A DNA stretch of 64,000 nt from JASMTM01 sp046483075. Lineage in GTDB: Bacteria; Thermotogota; Thermotogae; Petrotogales; Kosmotogaceae. The translations under genes were made by a program, and so were the position numbers. Within the stretch, counting starts at the first letter, position 1. Each line of letters starts with the position of its first letter. The stretch lies in the NCBI GenBank assembly GCA_046483075.1, contig JAWODV010000076.1:1-64000 (forward strand), written 5' to 3'. This document shows, in pieces, positions 1 through 8,186 of the stretch. Below the pieces are notes generated by a model, which did not search any database, was not told the DNA's origin, and saw only the letters and a program-made list of their open reading frames with translations.

Positions 1-72
1 AATTGAATTCCAATTTAATTTACCACAGAAACCATGCGAAATTTCAATATCAAAAAGAAATAAAGTTAAAAT

Positions 73-102
73 TTGTCATAAGACTTATACATATGATATA
101 AT
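73..102 (+). promoter_or_regulatory. Sigma70-like promoter facing the end of the first gene
   Basis: A TTGTCA at 73-78 and a perfect TATAAT at 97-102 are separated by 18 bases. It points rightwards, into the 3' end of the minus-strand regulator at 135, and no plus-strand gene follows. It could drive a short antisense RNA or be fortuitous in AT-rich DNA. Confidence 0.3.
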
Positions 103-134
103 TTCGGTAGCGGAGCGGGTCGAGTATTCTTCGG

Positions 135-824
135 TTACTCAAGTAATTCTTTTAGCACCAGGATTTTTCTGCGCAGTTTTTCCTTAATTTGCTTGTCAAC
201 TAGTTGAGGATTTTTAGAGGTATTTTTTGAGAGCCAGTCGATTATTTCTGTTTCACTAACATATAATAGAATCTTTTCTATATCATCGATTTTTACTCTT
301 ACGCATCTAAGGGTTTTCTTTAAAGAACTACGATTAAATTTATCAAAATCAAAAGCAAATACGAAATGGAATTTTTTCCCCGTTAAAACAGTTGAATTAA
401 ACCTTTCAATCAATATACCTTCTATCTTTTTTTCTTCTGGAAAATATGAATAAATGGTTTCTTTTCGAATATCAACATAAACAGGAACAATTTTCTTATC
501 CAAACCATTTACTTTTACTTCCAGCGATTTTTCCAGAACATTGTACAATGTAGGATTAATTTTTTGTATTAAAGACTTCTCATTACCTTCACTAAATGCC
601 CTTCCAGCAAACAGGGCTGGTATTGAAAATTCCCTGTTGTAGTAATAACCTTTATTAGCCCGGGAATATAATAAAGGCGCTTGAAGATTATTTCTGAGAT
701 AACTGATCTCTCTGGAAGCCTGTCTTTGTGATATGCCAAAGTGCTCGCTAAATTCTTTTAGCGAAGGAAATTGACCCCTGATTATCCTTTCATGCAACCA
801 TAGTATTCTACTATGAGAAGCCAT
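135..824 (-). CDS. WYL/DeoR-type transcriptional regulator
   Basis: Probable DNA-binding regulator of about 229 residues. The N-terminal 60 residues look like a winged helix-turn-helix (SLKEFSEHFGISQRQASREI), followed by a 'YYYNREF' stretch typical of the linker in WYL-type regulators. The remainder would be an effector-sensing region but has no clear WYL motif, so the family assignment rests on the N-terminus. The reading frame extends to a GTG at 833. The ATG at 824 is preferred because GAGG lies 8 bases upstream of it, whereas the GTG is inside that Shine-Dalgarno. It is followed 71 bases upstream by the stop of the ATP-grasp gene, on the same strand. The ligand and targets are unknown. 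Confidence 0.6.
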   Translation of the reverse strand: MASHSRILWLHERIIRGQFPSLKEFSEHFGISQRQASREISYLRNNLQAPLLYSRANKGYYYNREFSIPALFAGRAFSEGNEKSLIQKINPTLYNVLEKSLEVKVNGLDKKIVPVYVDIRKETIYSYFPEEKKIEGILIERFNSTVLTGKKFHFVFAFDFDKFNRSSLKKTLRCVRVKIDDIEKILLYVSETEIIDWLSKNTSKNPQLVDKQIKEKLRRKILVLKELLE

Positions 825-895
825 GGACTTCACCTCTGCTTTATAATAACACGTAACTAAAGATAGAATAAATAATACAGAGGTATAAGCTTTTA

Positions 896-2155
896 TTAAA
901 TGGAAACAACTTGCTCCTCTTCATCTGAATGAGCTTCACAATATTTCTTTTCAAGTTCTAATAACTCACCGGTCTTTGGAAAATATTCATCTTCATAGAA
1001 TGTTTTTTTAAGAAAGATCTCTTCATCTCCCCATTTGTAAAAAGGTCCAGCCATCGCAGAATAAAGCATTGTAAAAAACGTAATAAAAGCGGGCTTAACG
1101 TCCTTTTTATCCCATACATCATCCGCACCATGCACTTTTTTCTGTTTGAAATATTCTTTTATTCTATTGAACTTACCTTTAAACAGAACTGAAAGGAACC
1201 AGCCTAGTTCAAGAAAACCGGTGTAAGATACGTTGCCCTCCGGAGCGATTTGTTGCTTTACGCTTTGAGGATTATCGATTAAGTCAAGATACATTTTTGG
1301 TAGATTCACACCAGCCATGTATGCAGTATATAACCCTGGACTCATACGTGGGTTAACATCCGTTATATAATATTTATTTGTCTTAGAATCGTATAGATGA
1401 TCAACACAAATGAAACCGGTATAGTTTAATTCAGAGATCAGTTTTTTTACATTTGCAGTAATTTCAGGTATATCGCAGCTAACTCTATATGTACCAAAAC
1501 CTCCTGATTCAGGGAATTCTCTTAAATTCCTATAAATGACGTTTCCAGTTAGCTTTCCTTTATATGCAATACCTGTTGTGCAATATTGAGTATGTTCGAC
1601 ATACTGTTGAACCATATAATCTTCTTCTTTAATACTCCTCGATATCTTGCTTAGCTGTTCTGCGTTATCTACCTTCTTTATTCCCATAGCAGCACGATTT
1701 TTCTTTGGTTTTAATACAAAGGGGAAGTTCCATTCTGCTGGTTCAAAATCTTTAAGAAGTACTGTCCTTGGCACATGAATTCCAAGATGCTTTGAAAGTT
1801 GCGTCATAATATATTTGTCATGGAGAAGCATTAACTTTTCATAATCCTCTATCAGCATCTCAACTTTATTTCTAAACTTTTCTTTGTAAAATGATATTAC
1901 ATATGCTTCTTCAAAACTGGGTATAATATATTCAATATTTTCTTTTTCAACAAAATCAAGTAATGCTTCTACAAATAACCTGGAATCTTTGCTAACCTCA
2001 GGGTAAACAATACTCTTTTTTACATATTTTGAAAATGCTCCACCATTAGATTTTATGCTATCTGCTGCATAGACTTCATGATTCTCAGCACTTAAAATTC
2101 TAATTGTGTTCAGACCATACATCGTTCTTGCGGCTGTAACCAATATTTTTGCCAA
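896..2155 (-). CDS. ATP-grasp family carboxylate ligase-like protein
   Basis: ATP-grasp enzyme of 419 residues. The N-terminus is Rossmann-like (KILVTAARTMYGLNTIRIL), as in carbamoyl-phosphate-synthase-like and BL00235-type ATP-grasp proteins. The ATP-binding part includes 'FPFVLKPKKNRAAMGIKKV' near residue 145-165 and the metal-binding 'DVNPRMSPG' near residue 270. Family members join a carboxylate to an amine or another nucleophile via an acyl phosphate; the substrate cannot be told here. The start is TTG at 2155, with GGGGGTG about 7 bases upstream. A well-formed promoter lies 50-80 bases upstream, so it is probably transcribed alone or with the downstream regulator. Confidence 0.75.
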   Translation of the reverse strand: MAKILVTAARTMYGLNTIRILSAENHEVYAADSIKSNGGAFSKYVKKSIVYPEVSKDSRLFVEALLDFVEKENIEYIIPSFEEAYVISFYKEKFRNKVEMLIEDYEKLMLLHDKYIMTQLSKHLGIHVPRTVLLKDFEPAEWNFPFVLKPKKNRAAMGIKKVDNAEQLSKISRSIKEEDYMVQQYVEHTQYCTTGIAYKGKLTGNVIYRNLREFPESGGFGTYRVSCDIPEITANVKKLISELNYTGFICVDHLYDSKTNKYYITDVNPRMSPGLYTAYMAGVNLPKMYLDLIDNPQSVKQQIAPEGNVSYTGFLELGWFLSVLFKGKFNRIKEYFKQKKVHGADDVWDKKDVKPAFITFFTMLYSAMAGPFYKWGDEEIFLKKTFYEDEYFPKTGELLELEKKYCEAHSDEEEQVVSI

Positions 2156-2203
2156 CTGCTTTCACCCCCAGTTAATTAAAAATAGTAATTTATTCATAGT
2201 CAC

Positions 2204-2232
2204 ATTATAATGTTTTAATGGCTATTAGCCAA
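2204..2232 (-). promoter_or_regulatory. Promoter of the ATP-grasp gene
   Basis: Read on the minus strand, TTGGCT (2232-2227) and a perfect TATAAT (2209-2204) are 17 bases apart. The predicted start of transcription near 2197 gives a leader of roughly 40 bases before the TTG start at 2155. The rest of the 2156-2356 gap shows no gene. Confidence 0.55.
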
Positions 2233-2356
2233 GTCCAGAATCTACTTGATAGTTAGTTTTCAGTAAAGTATTCACTAAATTTAAATTAAAACTCCTAATT
2301 AACTAAACCCTTACAAAAATCTATTTTCCGCTAACTCAGTTAACAATTGCTTTCCA

Positions 2357-3376
2357 TTATCCAGGCATTTCTTCCATGGCTTTTGAAACTTCAAGTATAT
2401 TATTTTTATTAATGTCTTTATTAGTAACAAATCTATAAATGCCGTTTTCTGGTGGATTTATTTTTATTCCTTTGTCTTCCATTCGTTCAACTAGATTTAT
2501 ATTATTTTCATTTTTAAGAGTAAAGAAAACCATATTAATATCCAGTTGATCTTTTAAAATATTGACTTTTGGAATTTCGGATAATTTTCCTGCCAGTATT
2601 CTGGCGTTCAAATGATCTTCTGCCAGTCTGTCTATCATAGTTTCCAATGCAACGATTCCAGCTGCTGCAATTATTCCTGCTTGCCGCATTCCTCCTCCCA
2701 TAAGCTTTCTTCCTTTCCTGGCTCTTTCTATGAACTCTTTATCTCCAGCCAGAATAGAACCTACAGGAGCTGCCAGTCCTTTGGAAAGACAAAACATAAC
2801 AGAATCAGCAGTTTCTGCAATTTCTTTTGGTTCAACATCAAGTGCAATTGACGCATTAAAAATTCTTGCACCATCCAGATGAACAGGAATTTTGTGTTTA
2901 GCAGCCAATTTTTTCACCGTCGTTAAATAATCCAGTTCAACAACTCTACCAGATGAATGGGCATTTTCCATACATATGAGACCTGTTTTGGGAAAATGTA
3001 TATCCTGTTCCCTTATCGAATGTTCAATTTTGGATATTTCTGGTTGACCATTATCGCATTCAAGTGACCTCAATTGTACTGAAGCTATTACAGAGGAAGC
3101 CCCAACTTCATGCACAAAGATATGGTTTGAATCTGCCAGTATTACTTCATCTCCCATATTGGTATGAGTCATAATTGCCAATTGATTTCCAAAAGTTCCA
3201 GATGGAACAAAAAGGGCGTCTTCCTTTCCCAGAATATTAGCAGACAATTTTTCTAGCCTGTTTACGGTTGGATCATCCCCATAAACATCGTCTCCAACTT
3301 CAGCTTCATACATTGCTTTTCTCATTTCTTGTGTGGGCTTGGTTACCGTATCGCTTCGAATATCTATCCATTTCAT
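2357..3376 (-). CDS. ltaE: Low-specificity L-threonine aldolase
   Basis: PLP enzyme of the threonine aldolase / beta-eliminating lyase family, 339 residues, full length. It cleaves L-threonine or allo-threonine to glycine and acetaldehyde. Seen directly: the N-terminal 'IDIRSDTVTKPT' and 'VGDDVYGDDPTVNRLE' signatures, 'FVPSGTFGNQLA', 'HLDGARIFNA' (PLP-binding Asp and Arg) and 'FCLSKGLAAPVGS' with the Schiff-base lysine near residue 199. It is the last gene of a unit of three membrane transporters; the upstream MFS gene stops only 5 bases before this start, and GGGTGATGTAA supplies the ribosome binding site. The context could mean amino-acid export or uptake, but that is only a guess. Confidence 0.9.
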   Translation of the reverse strand: MKWIDIRSDTVTKPTQEMRKAMYEAEVGDDVYGDDPTVNRLEKLSANILGKEDALFVPSGTFGNQLAIMTHTNMGDEVILADSNHIFVHEVGASSVIASVQLRSLECDNGQPEISKIEHSIREQDIHFPKTGLICMENAHSSGRVVELDYLTTVKKLAAKHKIPVHLDGARIFNASIALDVEPKEIAETADSVMFCLSKGLAAPVGSILAGDKEFIERARKGRKLMGGGMRQAGIIAAAGIVALETMIDRLAEDHLNARILAGKLSEIPKVNILKDQLDINMVFFTLKNENNINLVERMEDKGIKINPPENGIYRFVTNKDINKNNILEVSKAMEEMPG

Positions 3377-3381
3377 TTACA

Positions 3382-4608
3382 TCACCCTTTCTTCTCATTT
3401 TTTTTCAATCGTACCAGAATATATAGACCACTCATAATCAAGCCGCTAAGGACAAGTGCACTAGCTATCCCAATACTATCTGCTAAAAAGCCTATGATTG
3501 GTGCAAATACTGCCATAAGTATCGTTTTTAGCTGAGATTCAGCAGATAACCCTGAAGCCATTGTTCTGTGTGAAATCTTTTCACTGATATATGATATGTT
3601 TAACGGCCTTCTCAAATTCTGCAAAACATACAATCCCATGAACATAACTACAGTAATTACTTTTATATCCAGATACTGGAAAACTCCAGATAAAACTACT
3701 AACCCAGCTCCTATTATAAATGTAACATTAATTGCTGATTCAATCTTACCAACCCTTTTTCTTATTTTATCTGCATTTTTAGAAGCATAACTTGTGGCAA
3801 GATATATGAAAAAATAAACAATTCCAACTACCAGGGCAGTTCTTTCTTCATTTTCAAAATCAAGAAAAAGAGGTATTGAAAGAGCAAGCCCCTGTAAAAC
3901 TGGTTGAAGATAAACAGAAATCGTTTTGAAAAAAGCGTCAAAAACTGTACTGTTTAAGATACCTTTCAAAGAATACCTATTTTTGAATATTGAAAAAAAG
4001 TCTTTAAAAGTTTCCTTCTTGCTTTTATTCTTAATGTTTCCATCAAGTTCATTCGGATAGGTGGCTAAATTAACTAAATTACCCATATATGGTATCAAAG
4101 CTGCAAGAAATACAATCTTGTAATCTCCGCTCCAGAAAACTATTCCTGCAGCAATCAATGAGTTGAGTGCAGAACCCATTTGCGAAGCAGCACGTGTAGA
4201 ACCATAGTATTCAGCTCTAGTATCAAGGACATCGTTTATTCTCAAATACTCAAGAATCATTGCCTTATGTGTGCCTGATCTCAAAGCTTCCCCCATACCA
4301 AAAAGTATCATTGCAATTGCATAAATAAAAAATTGGGGAAAAAAGAAAAAGATTAAAAAAGAAAAAATGTATGAAATCATTGAAAAAACCATCGATAACT
4401 TACGACCATAGAGGTCTGCGATAAATCCAGTTGGTAACTCCAGTAAATTTGTTGAAACTTCTCTAACAGAAAAAAGGATCCCTATTTGTAGAAAAGAAAA
4501 ACCCATCTGCCTGAAAAAAAGGATCATAAAGGGTTCAAAAAATCTCATATTCTTTAAAAAACCATAAGAAGCAAATTTATAGAACTGTTTATTCTTTTTT
4601 ATGGGCAA
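3382..4608 (-). CDS. Major facilitator superfamily transporter
   Basis: Integral membrane transporter of about 408 residues with the usual 12 hydrophobic segments. The loop between segments 2 and 3 has 'GFIADLYGRKLSMVFS', the MFS signature (G-x3-D-x2-GR[KR]), near residues 60-75. A hydrophilic central loop with 'NKSKKETFKD' separates the two halves. The start is TTG at 4608, preceded by AAAGGAG with 9 bases of spacing. It lies between the MATE gene and the threonine aldolase gene in a tight unit. Direction and substrate of transport cannot be read from the sequence. Confidence 0.85.
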   Translation of the reverse strand: MPIKKNKQFYKFASYGFLKNMRFFEPFMILFFRQMGFSFLQIGILFSVREVSTNLLELPTGFIADLYGRKLSMVFSMISYIFSFLIFFFFPQFFIYAIAMILFGMGEALRSGTHKAMILEYLRINDVLDTRAEYYGSTRAASQMGSALNSLIAAGIVFWSGDYKIVFLAALIPYMGNLVNLATYPNELDGNIKNKSKKETFKDFFSIFKNRYSLKGILNSTVFDAFFKTISVYLQPVLQGLALSIPLFLDFENEERTALVVGIVYFFIYLATSYASKNADKIRKRVGKIESAINVTFIIGAGLVVLSGVFQYLDIKVITVVMFMGLYVLQNLRRPLNISYISEKISHRTMASGLSAESQLKTILMAVFAPIIGFLADSIGIASALVLSGLIMSGLYILVRLKKNEKKG

Positions 4609-4622
4609 TGAGTTTCACTCCT

Positions 4623-5957
4623 TTATTCTATAACATTCCTTGCCCACTTTCCTGATTTCAATCTTAAAAACCCAAAGATTCCCTTAAAACCCTGTTCGGG
4701 TAACATCATTAAATAGACCAATGGTATAGTCCATTTTAGAGCCAAACCACTAATTGCAACTAGAGGAATCCCTATTGCCCACAGACTGAATATCTCCAGG
4801 AAAAGTACAATTTTCGTATCTCCGCCACTTCGCAAAACACCAACAAGATTAACATTGTTGACCATTCTTAACGGTTGAGATAGACCCATAATAATCATCA
4901 CAGTAAGCAATGTGGTTTTTATATCCTCACTTACATTATAAAAATCAATTATTCCCCAGGAAAGTGCTATGATACCCAAACCCGATATTACTGCGAGTAC
5001 TAGAGTAATTTTTAAGAGAGCGTGAGCATTTTTGATGGCATTTTCATAATTGTTCTTACCGAGTTCAGACCCCACCAGAACAACTGTAGCTGCAGAAATA
5101 CCACCGAAGAAAATAAAACCAAAACTACCAATTGTATGTTCAATATTTCGCACAGCTATTGCTTCCGTACTCATTCTTGCAAGTACAACAGAATACATAG
5201 TTATCCCCAGACTCCACAAGAACTCATTAGCTATTACGGGAGAGGCAATTTTCATAAGCCTTTTGAAGAAAATTGCGTCAAAGCTGAATAAGCTCTTTAT
5301 GTTTATCTTTATCGGAGTCCAGTCCTTTCTTAAAGCATACATATATAATAAGAATTCTATAGTCCTGGACATCAATGTGGCAATTGCTGCACCCTTTACG
5401 CCAAGTTCTGGAAAGAACCCTATTCCAAAAATTAGTAAGTAGTTGCTTAATGTATTAACAGCAAGTGCAACCAGGCTGATATACATTGGTATTTTCGCTT
5501 TTTCAACAGTTCGTAAGACCATAGCCATGATAAAACTAAAAGATGTGAAAAATGTAGTAAATGATACAACTTTGGAGTATTCCGCACCAAGCTCAATCAC
5601 AGCTAAATCATTAGTAAATAACGACAATAAACGCTCAGGAAAAACAAATAATAATACAAAAAAGATAACTGCTGCAGCAACGGTTATCTTCAATATATGT
5701 CCAACTGTTTTCTCAATATTTGCAGAATCTCTGATACCCCAATATTGTGAAACAAAAACGCCTGAACCACTTGCTGCACCAAAGGTTACAAGCATAAGAA
5801 TAAAGACTACCTGATTAACAATACCAACCGATGCTATTGATACAGCTCCAAGCTGTCCTATCATAATATTATCAACAAGATTCAGACCAACAGATATGAA
5901 GTTTTGTATAGTTATAGGTATAGCAATGTTAAGAATTCTTCTGGTAAAATCTGTCAA
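4623..5957 (-). CDS. MATE family efflux transporter
   Basis: Multidrug and toxin extrusion (MATE) transporter, 444 residues with about 12 membrane segments. The N-terminal 'ILNIAIPITIQNFISVGLNLVDNIMIGQLG' region (read in parts) and 'FGAASGSGVFVSQYWG' are typical of the family, which exports cationic organic molecules in exchange for Na+ or H+. The start is TTG at 5957 and overlaps the stop of the upstream MFS gene as TTGA, with AGAGG 8 bases before it, so the two genes are translationally coupled. Confidence 0.88.
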   Translation of the reverse strand: MTDFTRRILNIAIPITIQNFISVGLNLVDNIMIGQLGAVSIASVGIVNQVVFILMLVTFGAASGSGVFVSQYWGIRDSANIEKTVGHILKITVAAAVIFFVLLFVFPERLLSLFTNDLAVIELGAEYSKVVSFTTFFTSFSFIMAMVLRTVEKAKIPMYISLVALAVNTLSNYLLIFGIGFFPELGVKGAAIATLMSRTIEFLLYMYALRKDWTPIKINIKSLFSFDAIFFKRLMKIASPVIANEFLWSLGITMYSVVLARMSTEAIAVRNIEHTIGSFGFIFFGGISAATVVLVGSELGKNNYENAIKNAHALLKITLVLAVISGLGIIALSWGIIDFYNVSEDIKTTLLTVMIIMGLSQPLRMVNNVNLVGVLRSGGDTKIVLFLEIFSLWAIGIPLVAISGLALKWTIPLVYLMMLPEQGFKGIFGFLRLKSGKWARNVIE

Positions 5958-7156
5958 CTTTTGAACCTCTCATTCACATGCGAACGGTCTTCTTTACTAA
6001 ATATTACTACTATTAATCCACTGATAGCCATTATTGATGCCATAAACGTGAACATACCTATATAAGTGCTCTCAGCAATAAGTCCTGCTGTAATTGGACC
6101 CACCATAAATCCCAGCGAACGTGAAGACCTTAGTAACCCGAGAAACTCTGCCCTTCTCTCATCCGGAGAATTAAGTGTAATAAAGGTAGAAGCTCCATTA
6201 ATAAATGCTCCAAATGCTAGTCCAAGACATCCGTATGCTAAAGCTATCATGATCCATCCATTTGCCATAGATAGGAATACAGCAGTCATGGATGATAGAA
6301 ATATTCCTATCACTGTACTTACCTTTGGTCCAATGATCGATATTAGTCTACCAAAAAGTAAATGAGAAAAAAACTGAAGTGCTGGATTGATTCCAGAAAG
6401 AAGAACAGCAAGAGATTCAGAAAGACCAACAGCTTCTGTCATGAAAATTGCTATAAGTGACATAATTCCAGCTATACCAAGCTGTCTCATGAAACTGCCA
6501 AGATATATAGCCCATAGACCATTTTGTTTAAGTGGAGTGGGATCTACTGTAATAGGAAATATTCTGTGTAATAAATTACCGTATCTTTCTCTAATGTTTG
6601 TTCTCTCAGTTTCCTTTATTGTCAAAGCAGGGACTGCTGCTGCAAAAACCAGTAAAGCAAAGAGAAATAGAGTGTTTTGGACACTTAATATTATCAACAA
6701 CAAAGAAACAAGCATTCTTCCGAGAAACATACCTAAAGAACTTGCTGCATTAATGAAGGAAATTTCACGAGAAGATTTGCCAACTGAATTGCCTGCTCTA
6801 ACTGTACTAACAGCAAGAACCACCGGTCTGAAACCAGAAGAAAAGAAGGCAATTGCTCCTGCAAGTAAAATAAAATGGTAAGGTACCTGTAAAAAGGCAT
6901 AAAGCAAGTATAAGAACCCCGGAAATACAACGAGAAAAATCAGCAAGGTTTTTCTGTATTGCTTTTCATCAGCAAGTGCTCCCCATATGGGAGAACCAAA
7001 GGTCATAACACCGCCTCTAACGGTGGTTAACAGACTTATTATAAAAACAGAAGCTCCCAGTTCTCTAAGTCTCAATTGTAAAAGCATTCCAAAACTTAAT
7101 ACCGCAGTGAATCTAAGCAATGCAGTAATAAGAAGCGGGAGACGCTTTTTCATCAA
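5954..7156 (-). CDS. Major facilitator superfamily transporter
   Basis: First gene of the transporter unit, 400 residues, about 12 membrane segments. The N-terminal half carries a loop 'GSPIWGALADEKQYRKTLL' at about residue 53-70 that matches the MFS loop 2-3 signature, and the second half repeats it more weakly (FFSHLLFGRLISIIGPK). It is not close in sequence to the other MFS protein three genes downstream. Its stop overlaps the MATE start by four bases. The substrate is unknown; drug or sugar efflux are both common in this family. Confidence 0.85.
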   Translation of the reverse strand: MMKKRLPLLITALLRFTAVLSFGMLLQLRLRELGASVFIISLLTTVRGGVMTFGSPIWGALADEKQYRKTLLIFLVVFPGFLYLLYAFLQVPYHFILLAGAIAFFSSGFRPVVLAVSTVRAGNSVGKSSREISFINAASSLGMFLGRMLVSLLLIILSVQNTLFLFALLVFAAAVPALTIKETERTNIRERYGNLLHRIFPITVDPTPLKQNGLWAIYLGSFMRQLGIAGIMSLIAIFMTEAVGLSESLAVLLSGINPALQFFSHLLFGRLISIIGPKVSTVIGIFLSSMTAVFLSMANGWIMIALAYGCLGLAFGAFINGASTFITLNSPDERRAEFLGLLRSSRSLGFMVGPITAGLIAESTYIGMFTFMASIMAISGLIVVIFSKEDRSHVNERFKS

Positions 7157-7274
7157 TTTACCCCCTGATAAAAAACTTACTTAGTTTTCCTAACTGATAA
7201 TAACACAGGCGGGTTAAAGAGTGGTGAAAAGAGTTTTTTTAAAATGAAACGATACATAAGAAGCAATTATTTGC

Positions 7275-8186
7275 TTATCTAAAGGTCAAAGGAGAATCGA
7301 AAAATCTTGACCAATTATTTCTGATGTAGCCAACGATTGGTTTATTTCTCGACGCGATGACACTTAATCTAAGACCATTTGCTGTGTTATCTGTTTCATA
7401 AATATTTATTTGTTCACCAACACAATCAGCATAATAATTTTTTTCAACAGTTGAAAACGTACCTTTTATTCTTAATAATTCGCCAGAAATACTTTCAAGA
7501 AAATTCCTAACATTATTAAACCCTAAATTATTCTTTGATTCAATAAGTATAGATTTCTCACGTAATGATGGTTTGTTTAGTGTTTCACTTTCTAATATTC
7601 TTACTTTTCCGAAAATCGTTGAAAGTTCTTCAATCCTGCCATGGGTAGTCTCAATTAATGACGCTTTATGATTATGTTTTCTTAAAATATTAATGGTCTC
7701 ATCGAGACATCTACAAGAAACAAGGTCTGTTTTGTTTACAATAATGGTTGAAGCAGCTTTGATTTGCTTTTCAATAACAGGAAACACATCGATCATTTTC
7801 AAAAAACGTGATGCATCAACAAGTGTAACTATAGCTTCAACTTTTATACCCCTTTTTGTTTTTTGAGTTATTTTTGAAATTATAGGTTCAATATTAGAAG
7901 GATCGGACAAGCCTGAACTCTCAATAAAGACAAATTCAATATCTGTTTTTGCAATTTCTTTCATTGTTTTAAAGAAATCTTGTTCAAGACAGGAACAAAA
8001 AATTGACCCTCCATTAATTTCAAAAGTATTTATCTTGCTATTTTTGAATTGTTTTCCATCAAAACCAATTTTTCCAAATTCGTTTATTACTACCTCAATT
8101 TTCTTATTTGTAAGAGAAATTAAATTATTTAAAAAAGTAGTTTTACCCGCTCCTAAAAAACCAGTAATGACAAATATTTTTTTCAC
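7275..8186 (-). CDS. CobW/P47K-type G3E GTPase, putative metallochaperone
   Basis: G3E-family P-loop GTPase, 303 residues. Walker A is 'GFLGAGKTTFLN' at residues 9-20, Walker B is 'FIESSGLSDPSN' near 87-98 and the base-recognition motif is 'NKTD' near 151. Family members deliver metal ions (Zn, Co, Ni) or help load cobalamin enzymes. The usual CxCC metal motif after strand 2 is altered here to 'GGSIFCSCLEQD', with only two cysteines. The C-terminal CobW_C-like part ends at about 300. The GTG start overlaps the stop of the UroD-thioredoxin fusion gene (GTGA) with GAGGAG 8 bases upstream, so it is co-translated with it. I infer a role in metal or corrinoid loading of the neighbouring methyltransferases. 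Confidence 0.8.
   Translation of the reverse strand: MKKIFVITGFLGAGKTTFLNNLISLTNKKIEVVINEFGKIGFDGKQFKNSKINTFEINGGSIFCSCLEQDFFKTMKEIAKTDIEFVFIESSGLSDPSNIEPIISKITQKTKRGIKVEAIVTLVDASRFLKMIDVFPVIEKQIKAASTIIVNKTDLVSCRCLDETINILRKHNHKASLIETTHGRIEELSTIFGKVRILESETLNKPSLREKSILIESKNNLGFNNVRNFLESISGELLRIKGTFSTVEKNYYADCVGEQINIYETDNTANGLRLSVIASRNKPIVGYIRNNWSRFFDSPLTFR

Noticed and set aside
6387..6881. A 164-codon plus-strand open frame within the MFS gene
   Set aside because: It lies wholly inside the antisense of a well-supported transporter and shows no ribosome binding site or family motif.
7249..7272. Imperfect hairpin after the G3E GTPase gene (ATAAG-AGCAA / TTGCTTAT)
   Set aside because: The stem is bulged and no T-run follows on the minus strand, so I do not call it a terminator although the operon should end here.
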